Part shown: positions 23,824 to 31,910 of the stretch, in pieces
How positions within the stretch are numbered: the stretch's first letter is position 1
Layout of the letters: each line of letters starts with the position of its first letter
Assembly (NCBI GenBank): GCA_964471915.1
Contig: CAYYID010000012.1
Coordinates: 1 to 64,000 of the forward strand
From: JAIEPW01 sp964471915
Lineage (GTDB): Bacteria > Acidobacteriota > Terriglobia > Bryobacterales > Bryobacteraceae
Direction of reading: 5' to 3'
DNA: 64,000 bases
The notes under the pieces: generated by a model
Told to the model about the DNA's origin: nothing
The model's database searches: none
Seen by the model: only the letters and a program-made list of their open reading frames with translations
Translations under genes and position numbers: made by a program

Positions 23824-26652
23824 ATGCGGGTGGTTAGAAGCATCTCGGGTCTCCTGGCGGCCTCGTTCCTGCTAAATGCGGCGGAACCAGCGCCGCTGAG
23901 CCTGGGTGTGAGCTCCGCCTCCGGGGCTCCCGGGACCAACGTGACAGTGAACGTCTCCCTGACCTCGCCAGCCGGAAGCGAGCCTTCAGCCCTGCAGTTC
24001 CGCCTCAATTGGCCGGTGGCTCAGATCACCAGCGCGACGGTCGCCGCGGGCGCGTCCGCAGTTGCTGCAGGCAAGAACGCCAGTTGCACTTCGGCCGCCG
24101 GTTCCGTCACGTGCCTGCTGTGGGGCGTGAACGCGACCGAGATGGCAAATGGGGTGGTGGCGGCGGTGACGCTCGCCATTTCGCCTTCGGCGGTGCCGAC
24201 CGCGACATCACTCACATTAGATAGCGCGCAAGGGACGACGCCAGGCGCCGTTCCGGTGATCGCGACCCCGACCGGGGGCACCGTAACCGTCCTTGCGCCG
24301 GACACGCAGCCGCCGACGGCGCCCGGTGTGTTGACGGCGCTGGCGGTGAGCGGGGGGCAGATCAACCTGAGTTGGGGGGCGGCGACGGATAACACGGGAG
24401 TCACGAGTTACCGGATCGAGCGGTGCGCGGGTTTGGGGTGCACGGGTTTCGCGCAGGTGGCGACGGCGGCGGGGACGAGCTATCCGGATTTGGGCCTGAC
24501 ACCGAATACGCGCTACGAGTACCGGGTGCGGGCGCAGGACGCGGCGGGAAATCTGGGGTTCTATTCGAGCTCGGCCGGGGCAACGACGCTGGCGACGATT
24601 TCGGGGTTGGTGGCGGCGTACGGATTTGAAGAAGGCACGGGCACGACGACGGCGGACCGGTCGGGCAACGGGCTGACGGGGACGCTGCAGTCGGCGGCGT
24701 GGACGACGCAAGGGCGGTTCGGGAATGCGCTGTCGTTCAACGGGACGAGCAGCGCGGTGAGCGTCGGGGATGCGGCGCCGCTGGATTTGACGACCGGGAT
24801 GACGCTGATGGCGTGGGTGTATCCGACGGCGAACGGCGCCTATCGCACGGTGGTGCTGAAGGAAGACGCGCCGGATCTCGCGTATGCGATCTACTCAAGT
24901 TCGTCGCCCGGCCCTCCGGGCGGGTACTTCCGGGGAGGGACGGTGGAGCGCAACGCGTCGTCGTCGAGCGTGCTGGCTTTGAACACGTGGAGTCACCTGG
25001 CAACGACGTATGACGGAGCGAACCTGCGGTTCTACATCAACGGCGTCCAGGCCGGGGTAACGGCGACTACTGGCGCGATCAACGTCAGTACGGGACCGTT
25101 CAAGATCGGCGGGAACTCGATCTGGAGCGAGTGGTTCGCGGGACGGATCGACGAGGTGCGGGTGTACAACCGGGCGCTTTCCCTAGCGGAAGTCGTTTCC
25201 GATATGAACGCTGCCGTGGGGACAGCGGTGGACAGCCAGGCTCCCGCGGCGCCCGGCGCACCCTCCCTGACCGTCGTGAACGAAACGCAGATTAACGTCT
25301 CCTGGGCGGCCGCGACGGACAACGTCGGCGTCACCGGCTACCGCGTAGAGCGCTGCCTGGGAGCCGGGTGCACCAACTTCGCGCAGGTTGCCACCCCGGC
25401 GACACTGTCGTTCAGCGACACCGGCCTCGCCGCGGCCACCACCTACAACTACCGCGTTCGCGGGGTCGACGGCGCCGGCAATCTCGGACCTTACTCTCCA
25501 TCGGCCGGCGCCACGACGCTGCCGTTTCCGGCGGTAACAGGGCTTTCCTGCACGCCTGGCACAGTATCCGGTGGACAGACCAGCACCTGCACCATAACGC
25601 TGAACCGGACGGCCCCGGCCGGGGGATTCGCGGTGGGCCTGACTAGCGGGAGTCCAAGCCTGGTCAGCGTTCCGGCCAGCGCGACGGTGACGGCCGGCTC
25701 GGCCAGCACGACGTTTCTCGCGACCGCTTCAACGACCGGAATCACGACAGCGGTGACGATCACGGCTGCCGGCGGCGGGACGGCCGTCACCACCGTGACC
25801 GTGTCGAGCAGCCCGTGCGTGTTTCAACTGTCGGCCGCGAACCGGCTGATCCCGTCGGGCGGCGGATCGGCCGTAGCCTCCGTTACCACCGGGGCCGGTT
25901 GCGCTTGGACGGCAACAACCGATTCTCCTGGGTGGATCATCTTCCAGACCCCGGCCGGAAACGGCAACGGCTCTTTCACGTTCGCGCTGGGGCCGAATCT
26001 AGGCCGCGCGCGGATGGGCACCGTTTCGGCGGGCGGGCAGTCCTTCCGGGTGATGCAGAACGGGTCGACATCGGTCGTACCATTCGACGACGTGCTCCCG
26101 TCGAACCCAGCCTTCGATTATGTGTCGCTGATGGCGAGTTTGGGCATCACGGCGGGTTGTTCGGTCAATCCGGCGCAGTACTGTCCAGACAACCCGGTGA
26201 CGCGCGCGCAGATGTCGGTGTTCATGGTGGCCGGGCTGAACATTGCGCAGGGTACGTCGCTCACCTATACGACAACCCCATATTTCAACGATGTTCCATC
26301 CGCCAGCGGATTCTTCCCGTTCGTGCAACGGATCCGCGACCTGAACATCACGGCCGGTTGCTCGCTCAACCCCCCGCTGTTCTGCCCGGACGCCTCCATC
26401 ACGCACGGTCAGATGGCGGTATTCATGATCGCCGCGTGGATGCGGGCGAACAACCTCACCACTTTCACCTACACTACAACGCCGTACTTCACGGACGTTC
26501 CGGCCACGCACCCGTTCTTCCGCTTTGTGCAGAAGATGCGAGACATGGGTTTCCGGAACGGCTGCAGCGCAACCCAGTACTGCGAGGGATCCGCGGTGAC
26601 CCGTGGGGAGATGTCCCCGATGATCCTGCGGGCGATACTCGGCGCTCCCTGA
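23824..26652 (+). CDS. Large mosaic surface protein: cohesin-like, FN3, LamG, BACON-like, SLH domains
   Basis: The 942 residues begin with a signal peptide (MRVVRSISGLLAASFLLNAA). By eye the order is a cohesin-like domain (about 25-160), FN3 (164-255), a LamG/concanavalin-like domain (258-460), a second FN3 (475-568), an Ig-like domain (570-655), a BACON-like domain with CAWTATTDSPGWI (660-745) and three SLH-like repeats (752-942; PVTRAQMSVFM, SITHGQMAVFM, AVTRGEMSPM). LamG and BACON modules often bind carbohydrate, while SLH repeats anchor to the cell surface. It sits just before the polysaccharide locus, so I infer a surface adhesin or matrix protein. Confidence 0.88.
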   Translation: MRVVRSISGLLAASFLLNAAEPAPLSLGVSSASGAPGTNVTVNVSLTSPAGSEPSALQFRLNWPVAQITSATVAAGASAVAAGKNASCTSAAGSVTCLLWGVNATEMANGVVAAVTLAISPSAVPTATSLTLDSAQGTTPGAVPVIATPTGGTVTVLAPDTQPPTAPGVLTALAVSGGQINLSWGAATDNTGVTSYRIERCAGLGCTGFAQVATAAGTSYPDLGLTPNTRYEYRVRAQDAAGNLGFYSSSAGATTLATISGLVAAYGFEEGTGTTTADRSGNGLTGTLQSAAWTTQGRFGNALSFNGTSSAVSVGDAAPLDLTTGMTLMAWVYPTANGAYRTVVLKEDAPDLAYAIYSSSSPGPPGGYFRGGTVERNASSSSVLALNTWSHLATTYDGANLRFYINGVQAGVTATTGAINVSTGPFKIGGNSIWSEWFAGRIDEVRVYNRALSLAEVVSDMNAAVGTAVDSQAPAAPGAPSLTVVNETQINVSWAAATDNVGVTGYRVERCLGAGCTNFAQVATPATLSFSDTGLAAATTYNYRVRGVDGAGNLGPYSPSAGATTLPFPAVTGLSCTPGTVSGGQTSTCTITLNRTAPAGGFAVGLTSGSPSLVSVPASATVTAGSASTTFLATASTTGITTAVTITAAGGGTAVTTVTVSSSPCVFQLSAANRLIPSGGGSAVASVTTGAGCAWTATTDSPGWIIFQTPAGNGNGSFTFALGPNLGRARMGTVSAGGQSFRVMQNGSTSVVPFDDVLPSNPAFDYVSLMASLGITAGCSVNPAQYCPDNPVTRAQMSVFMVAGLNIAQGTSLTYTTTPYFNDVPSASGFFPFVQRIRDLNITAGCSLNPPLFCPDASITHGQMAVFMIAAWMRANNLTTFTYTTTPYFTDVPATHPFFRFVQKMRDMGFRNGCSATQYCEGSAVTRGEMSPMILRAILGAP

Positions 26653-27247
26653 GCGTCTTGCGTAGCCGCGCCCGGGCCCTGCGCCTGGGCACCACCCTTG
26701 AAGCTGGACTCGACCTGCCGCGGAGACTTTGTGTCCAGGCCCGGCGGGACATTTTGTCCGCGTTTGACGTTCGCACAGTCAGCGACGGAACGGGCATCTG
26801 AGAAACCCGCTTTTTGACCCGCCCGCACTGTGCGTTGCAGTACCTGGGAGCGCTTCTCCTGCGGCTTTACCGGGGTGCGCCGGCTTGGCCGGTAAGCGAT
26901 AGGGGCTGAAACGCAACAGCTTAGACATTTTCTCCGCCTTCTCTCAAGAGTAGGAGGGATTCCCATTCTTTGGGTAATCCACCCCAGCGACCGGGTTGCG
27001 AAACCGTTGAAAAAGAAGGTGGAAGGCCGAGCCGTTTCGGGTGGCCCCAGGATTGCACTAGGACAAGCACACACCATCCGAATCCTGCGCTCAGGTTCGT
27101 GGGAGTAAAAGGGCGGTAGCATGTCTGGCAGCCTTAAAGGGCGATTTCGGGCGTCGTAAACCGGAATTCTCAGGTTCCCTCGGCCGGCGCCAAACTTGGT
27201 GGTCCTGCTCTCCCGACCCACTGGTTTCCAGCAAAGCTTAAGACACG
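26653..27247. other. 595-bp non-coding region leading into the polysaccharide locus
   Basis: No gene is convincing here. An open minus-strand frame crosses it but shows no domain pattern and overlaps the end of the surface-protein gene. Short GC-rich inverted stretches follow the SLH gene (about 26668-26690 and GGACATTTTGTCC near 26748) and may end its transcript. The length suggests a long leader or an upstream control region for the operon starting at 27248. I looked for known riboswitch signatures and saw none. Confidence 0.5.
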
Positions 27248-28366
27248 ATGTCGATCTCGAAACGAGTGGGATCCGGAAAGCCGTCCCCGAACCGACCGGT
27301 CCGAAGCGAACCGGACGAGGTCTTTCTGGAAGAGCCGGCGTTTCTCAAGGTCCTGCGCATCGAAGAGCGGCGCTCGGAGCGATCCGGGCGTCCGTTCGTG
27401 TTGATGCTGTTGCGGCACGCCGGGGTGCAGGAGAAATCGGAATCCAAGGTTGAGTGGCCAGACGGTCTCCTGCGGAGGCTGTGGGACACGACCCGGGAAA
27501 CGGACGTCAAGGGCTGGTACAAGCAGGACGTGGTGGCCGGTGTGATCTTCACGGAGGTCCCGCCAGCAGCGGCGCAGCAGGCACTTGCGGTGCTGGAGCG
27601 CAAGATCGCGGCGGTTCTGAGGGAGGAAGGCGAGGTCCCGGATCTCGAGCTCTTCCTGTATCTGTTTCCGCAGGACTGGTATGAAGGGGGCGGCGGCCCG
27701 GGTCTGAAGGAGCAGGAGTCTCACCTGTTGTGTACTGCGCCGCCGAAGAAGGCCGCGGCGGTGAAGCGGCTGATCGATATCGGCGGCAGCGCGTCGGCTC
27801 TGGTGGTCTTGGCGCCGGTTTTCGCCGCCGTGGCGGTAGCGATCAAGCTGACCTCGCCGGGGCCCGTGATTTTTCGCCAGGAGCGTTTGGGTCAGAACGG
27901 CCGGCGTTTCACGTTCCTCAAGTTTCGCTCCATGGAGGCTGGGAACGATCCGGAGATCCACCGGAAGTTCGTGACGGAGCTTATTGCGGGGGGCGGGGGC
28001 GGCGAGAAAGCCGTTTACAAGTTGACGAACGACCCGCGGGTGACTCCGATCGGGAGACTCCTGCGGCGGAGCAGCCTGGACGAGTTGCCGCAGTTCTGGA
28101 ACGTTCTACGAGGCGACATGTCGCTGGTGGGGCCGCGGCCGCCGGTCGCCTACGAAGCGGAGAAGTACGAGCTGTGGCATTGGCGCAGGCTGGCCGTGAA
28201 ACCCGGGATCACCGGTCTTTGGCAGGTGGCCGGGCGAAGCCGGGTGGCATTTGCCGAGATGGTGCGGCTGGACTTGCGCTACGCGAAGAAGCACTCGATT
28301 TGGGCGGATCTGCGGATCCTGCTGCAAACACCACGCGCGGTGTTGCTGGGACGAGGCGCGCATTGA
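27248..28366 (+). CDS. Polyprenyl-phosphate sugar-1-phosphate transferase (initiating enzyme) with GGDEF-like N-terminal domain
   Basis: The 372 residues split in two. The C-terminal half (about 172-372) is a bacterial sugar transferase. It has KRLIDIGGSASALVVLAPVF as the membrane segment, SPGPVIFRQERLGQNGR, FTFLKFRSM, LRRSSLDELPQFWNVLRGDM, SLVGPRPP and KPGITGLWQVAGRS. The first ~165 residues have no TM helices; RIEERRSERSGRPFVLMLL resembles the start of GGDEF-like domains but lacks a GGDEF loop. The enzyme puts the first sugar phosphate on undecaprenyl phosphate and so starts the repeat unit. It is the first gene of the locus. Confidence 0.93.
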   Translation: MSISKRVGSGKPSPNRPVRSEPDEVFLEEPAFLKVLRIEERRSERSGRPFVLMLLRHAGVQEKSESKVEWPDGLLRRLWDTTRETDVKGWYKQDVVAGVIFTEVPPAAAQQALAVLERKIAAVLREEGEVPDLELFLYLFPQDWYEGGGGPGLKEQESHLLCTAPPKKAAAVKRLIDIGGSASALVVLAPVFAAVAVAIKLTSPGPVIFRQERLGQNGRRFTFLKFRSMEAGNDPEIHRKFVTELIAGGGGGEKAVYKLTNDPRVTPIGRLLRRSSLDELPQFWNVLRGDMSLVGPRPPVAYEAEKYELWHWRRLAVKPGITGLWQVAGRSRVAFAEMVRLDLRYAKKHSIWADLRILLQTPRAVLLGRGAH

Positions 28367-28388
28367 CGGAGAGGAACCGGAGGAACTC

Positions 28389-29390
28389 ATGATTCGATTC
28401 GGAGTAATTGGGTACGGATATTGGGGTCCCAATATCGTGCGGAACCTGCAGGCGGTAGCGGGCGCTAAGGTGACGGCCATTTGCGACCGGCTGGATGCGA
28501 ACCTGGCGCGCGCGAAGCAGCTATATCCGGGGGCGACAGTTACCGTCGATTCCGCGGACATTCTCGAGTCGCCGGACATCGACGCGGTGGCTGTGGTGAC
28601 GCCGGTGTGGACGCACTTCGAGCTGGCCAAGCAGGCCCTGCTGAACGGCAAGCATGTCTTCATCGAGAAGCCGTTCACGGCGACTTCCGCGCAAGCCGAG
28701 GAACTCATCGACATCGCCGAGACGCGCGGCCTCACCATCATGGTGGACCACACGTTCCTGTTCACGGGGGCGGTGCGGAAGATCCGGCAATTGATCGACG
28801 ACGGCACGATGGGCAAGCTCTACTACTACGACTCGATGCGGGTGAACCTCGGCTTGTTCCAGCACGACGTCGACGTGATCTGGGATCTGGCGCCGCACGA
28901 TCTGGCCATTGTCGATCACTTGTTCGGCGGGGAGCCGCAGGGCGTGGTGGCGACGGGTGCATCGCATCTGAACGGGCACGCCGATATGGCGTTCATGACC
29001 GTGTATTACCCCGACAACGTCATCGCGCACATCAACGTGAACTGGCTTTCGCCGGTGAAGATCCGCATGACGCTGATCGGCGGCGAGAAGAAGATGCTGG
29101 TCTGGAACGACTCGGTGGCCGATGAGAAGATCCGGGTCTACGACAAGGGTGTCGAGATCAAGAACCGGCAAGGGGTCTACGATCTGCTGGTGAGCTACCG
29201 GTCGGGCGATATGTGGTGCCCCAAGGTGGAGCCGACCGAGGCGTTGAAGGTCGAACTGGAATACTTCGTGAAGTGCGTCCAGAGCGGCGAGCGTCCGGTG
29301 AATGACGGACTGGCGGGGCTGCGGGTGGTCCGGATCATGGAGAAGGCGCAGGAGTCGCTGAAGCGCAAAGGAGAGGCGGTTTACGCGTGA
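28389..29390 (+). CDS. Gfo/Idh/MocA-family NAD(P)-dependent sugar oxidoreductase
   Basis: The 333 residues start MIRFGVIGYGYWGPNIVRNL, a Rossmann fold with GxGxxG. The family motif EKP is seen in HVFIEKPFTATSAQAEELID and the C-terminal domain holds DLAPHDLAIVDHLF with the conserved His. Its GTGA end overlaps the acyltransferase gene and an aminotransferase follows. A dehydrogenase, acyltransferase and PLP aminotransferase in a row match the route that oxidises a UDP-hexosamine derivative at C3, transaminates it and acylates the amine (as in WbpB/WbpE/WbpD). The exact sugar cannot be determined. Confidence 0.9.
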   Translation: MIRFGVIGYGYWGPNIVRNLQAVAGAKVTAICDRLDANLARAKQLYPGATVTVDSADILESPDIDAVAVVTPVWTHFELAKQALLNGKHVFIEKPFTATSAQAEELIDIAETRGLTIMVDHTFLFTGAVRKIRQLIDDGTMGKLYYYDSMRVNLGLFQHDVDVIWDLAPHDLAIVDHLFGGEPQGVVATGASHLNGHADMAFMTVYYPDNVIAHINVNWLSPVKIRMTLIGGEKKMLVWNDSVADEKIRVYDKGVEIKNRQGVYDLLVSYRSGDMWCPKVEPTEALKVELEYFVKCVQSGERPVNDGLAGLRVVRIMEKAQESLKRKGEAVYA

Positions 29391-29878
29391 GCGACAAGCG
29401 CAACATCACGGCGGATGTGAAGCTGGGCCAGGGCGTGAAGGTCTACGATTTCGTGAACCTCTACGGTTGCGAGATCGGGGATGAGACGAAGATCGGTACC
29501 TTCGTGGAGATCCAGAAGAACGCCAAGATCGGCAAGCGCTGCAAGATCTCGAGCCACACGTTCGTGTGCGAGGGCGTGACGATCGAGGACAACGTATTCG
29601 TCGGTCACGGCGTGATGTTCATCAACGATCTGTACCCCCGGGCGACGAACGAAGGCGGGGGATTGCAGACGGAGGCCGACTGGCGAGTGGAGCGGACGCT
29701 GGTGAAGCAGGGCGCTTCGATCGGCTCCGGCGCGACGATCCTGGCGCGGGTGACGATCGGCGAGAACGCCATCGTCGGGGCGGGGAGCGTAGTGACCAAA
29801 GATGTGCCGGCACATGCCGTGGTGGCAGGGAATCCGGCGCGGGTGAAACGGGTGCTCGCAACGCCGAGCCGCGGGTGA
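29387..29878 (+). CDS. Left-handed beta-helix (hexapeptide) acyltransferase, WbpD/WlbB-like
   Basis: This 163-residue protein starts at GTG 29387, overlapping the oxidoreductase stop. Hexapeptide repeats are evident: LGQGVKVYDFVNLYGCEIGD, TKIGTFVEIQKNAKIG, VTIEDNVFVGHGVMFIND. The end has VGAGSVVTKDVPAHAVVAGN, which is typical of sugar N-acyltransferases. The middle FINDLYPRA resembles the WbpD/WlbB type that acetylates a 3-amino group with acetyl-CoA. It works, I infer, with the neighbouring dehydrogenase and aminotransferase to make an N-acylated amino sugar nucleotide. Confidence 0.9.
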   Translation: MSDKRNITADVKLGQGVKVYDFVNLYGCEIGDETKIGTFVEIQKNAKIGKRCKISSHTFVCEGVTIEDNVFVGHGVMFINDLYPRATNEGGGLQTEADWRVERTLVKQGASIGSGATILARVTIGENAIVGAGSVVTKDVPAHAVVAGNPARVKRVLATPSRG

Positions 29879-29921
29879 AGGCGCGGGGTGCCGTACGGGA
29901 CAAGCAGGTGAAGCGAAAATC

Positions 29922-31121
29922 ATGAGCGACAACAAGCCGATTCCTTTTCTGGATCTAGTGACTCCGCACCAACTGCTGAAAGCGGAGCTGATGCAAGTGT
30001 GCGAGAGCGCGATCGGAAACGCCGGGTTCATCGGCGGTCCGATGGTACAGAAGTTCGAGGAAAATTTCGCGCGCTACTGCGAGACGGGGCATGCGGTGGG
30101 CGTGGCCGACGGGACCACGGCGTTGCGCCTGGCGTTCCTGGCGTGCGGGATCCGGCCGGGAGACGTAGTGGTGACCGTGGCGCACACGTTCATTGCGACC
30201 GGGGAAGCGATCTCCCAGGTGGGGGCGACGCCCGTGTTCGTCGACATCGACGAGGCCACGTTCAACCTGGATCCGGCGCAGTTGCAAAAGTACATCGACA
30301 CGGAGTGCGAGTTCCATCCGGCCGCGGGCGAACTGCGCGAAAAGAGGACTGGGGCGCACGTGAGCGCAGTCGTGCCGGTGCACCTGTACGGCCAGCCGGC
30401 GGACATGGACGCGATTCTCGAGATCGCGGGCCGCTACAACCTGATGGTGATCGAGGATGCCTGCCAGGCGCACGGCGCGGAGTACTTCTCGAAGCGGGAG
30501 AACCGTTGGCGGCGCTGCGGGTCGATGGGCAAGGCGGCGGCGTTCAGCTTCTATCCGGGCAAGAACCTCGGGGCCTGCGGGGAAGCGGGCGCGGTGACGA
30601 CGGACGACGCGGAGGTTGCCCGCAAGGTCCGGGTGCTGCGTGACCACGGCCAGAGCCAGAAGTACATTCACGAGGTGGAAGGGTACAACGGCCGGCTGGA
30701 CGCGATTCAGGCCGGAATCCTCGGCGTGAAACTGCCGCACTTGCCGGAATGGACGGAGCAGCGGCGGGCGGCGGCGAAGCGGTACGACGAGCTGCTGGAC
30801 CGGGCGAAGGGTCCGGTGCAGCGTCCCGTGGAAGCCCCGTGGGCGAAGCACGTGTACCACCTGTACGTGGTGCGGGTGAGCGAGCGGGAGCAGTTACAGA
30901 AGCACCTGGGAGCGCATGGCATCGGGACGGGAATTCACTATCCGATCCCGCTGCATGAGCAACTGGCGTACGCACACCTGGGCTATGCGAAGGGCAGTCT
31001 GCCGGTGACGGAGCGGGTGGCGCCCGAGATCGTATCGCTGCCGATGTTCCCGGGTCTCGCCGCAGGGGACCAGGAACGGGTGGTGGAGCGCGTGCTTGAG
31101 TTCGCGCTGCAAAGGGCGTGA
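29922..31121 (+). CDS. DegT/DnrJ/EryC1-family PLP-dependent sugar aminotransferase
   Basis: The 399 residues contain the family motifs IPFLDLVTPH, GVADGTTALRLAFLACGI, the PLP-binding VIEDACQAHGA and the lysine region FSFYPGKNLGACGEAGAVTT. A TGIHYPIPLHEQLAY C-terminus is also present. The protein is slightly longer than the typical ~370 residues because of an insertion near 128-145 (HPAAGELREKRTGAHVS). Such enzymes transfer an amino group from glutamate to a keto sugar nucleotide. It follows the acyltransferase gene by 43 bases. The substrate is inferred from the dehydrogenase next door. Confidence 0.93.
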   Translation: MSDNKPIPFLDLVTPHQLLKAELMQVCESAIGNAGFIGGPMVQKFEENFARYCETGHAVGVADGTTALRLAFLACGIRPGDVVVTVAHTFIATGEAISQVGATPVFVDIDEATFNLDPAQLQKYIDTECEFHPAAGELREKRTGAHVSAVVPVHLYGQPADMDAILEIAGRYNLMVIEDACQAHGAEYFSKRENRWRRCGSMGKAAAFSFYPGKNLGACGEAGAVTTDDAEVARKVRVLRDHGQSQKYIHEVEGYNGRLDAIQAGILGVKLPHLPEWTEQRRAAAKRYDELLDRAKGPVQRPVEAPWAKHVYHLYVVRVSEREQLQKHLGAHGIGTGIHYPIPLHEQLAYAHLGYAKGSLPVTERVAPEIVSLPMFPGLAAGDQERVVERVLEFALQRA

Positions 31122-31146
31122 CGCCGGCAGGGGAGGCGCGGATATC

Positions 31147-31896
31147 GTGACGGGACAGAAGACGCTTGTTATCGGGCTCGGGGAAGTAGGCCGGCCGCTC
31201 TACGAATTACTGCGGGAGCAGCACGAGACCACGGGCATGGACGTTGCGCCCGTAGACGTGCCCGACCGGGTGGACGTGATGCACGTCTGCTATCCCTTTG
31301 AAATCCCGGACTTCATCGGCGAGACCGCGCGGTACATCGCGCGCTTCCGGCCGGCGTTGACGGTGATCAACAGCACCGTGGCCGTCGGGACCACCCGGGC
31401 GGTGGCCGACCGCAGCGGCGTGGCCGTCGTTAACAGTCCGGTGCGGGGCAAGCACGCCCGCATGCTCGAGGAAATGCGGTATTACACCAAGTTCATCGGA
31501 GCGCTGGATCCGGCAGCGGGGCGGGCGGCGGAAGAGCATTTCCAGGCGGCGGGCATGAAGACGAAGGTGCTGTCTTTCCCCGAGGCTTCGGAACTGGCCA
31601 AGCTGACCGAGACGACGTACTTCGGGGTGTTGATCGCGTGGGCGCAGGAAGTGGAGCGCTATTGCGACCAGACCGGCGCTAGCTACGACGAAGTAGTGTC
31701 GATCTACGACGAGATCGGCTATCTGCCGCGGGTCAAGTTCTTCCCGGGTGTGATCGGCGGGCACTGCGTGATGCCGAACATCGAGATTCTGAAGAGGTTC
31801 ACGAACTCTGAACTTCTCGACATGATCCAGCACTCCAACCGCAGGAAGCTTGAACGCGAAGCCGACCGGACGGTCGGAGCCGCTTCCGTTAAGTAA
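31147..31896 (+). CDS. Short UDP-glucose/GDP-mannose dehydrogenase-like protein
   Basis: The 249 residues are started at GTG 31147, preceded by AGGGGAGG. The N-terminus TLVIGLGEVGRPLYELL is a Rossmann fold, and INSTVAVGTTRAVA, ELAKLTETTYFGVLIAWAQE and the catalytic-Cys motif GGHCVMP are recognisable. Normal family members are over 400 residues and have a C-terminal UDP-sugar-binding domain, which is absent here, and the first domain is also shortened. The gene ends cleanly and the next starts 14 bases on. It may be a compact oxidoreductase for another nucleotide sugar or a regulatory remnant. Confidence 0.75.
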   Translation: MTGQKTLVIGLGEVGRPLYELLREQHETTGMDVAPVDVPDRVDVMHVCYPFEIPDFIGETARYIARFRPALTVINSTVAVGTTRAVADRSGVAVVNSPVRGKHARMLEEMRYYTKFIGALDPAAGRAAEEHFQAAGMKTKVLSFPEASELAKLTETTYFGVLIAWAQEVERYCDQTGASYDEVVSIYDEIGYLPRVKFFPGVIGGHCVMPNIEILKRFTNSELLDMIQHSNRRKLEREADRTVGAASVK

Positions 31897-31910
31897 GACC
31901 CAGTTTCCAG

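Noticed and set aside
26469..27221. Minus-strand frame of 250 codons in the leader of the polysaccharide locus
   Set aside because: It overlaps the SLH domains of the surface protein and has no recognisable domain or ribosome site.
26653..27247. Cyclic-di-GMP or other known riboswitch in the leader
   Set aside because: I could not find the conserved core sequences of known classes.
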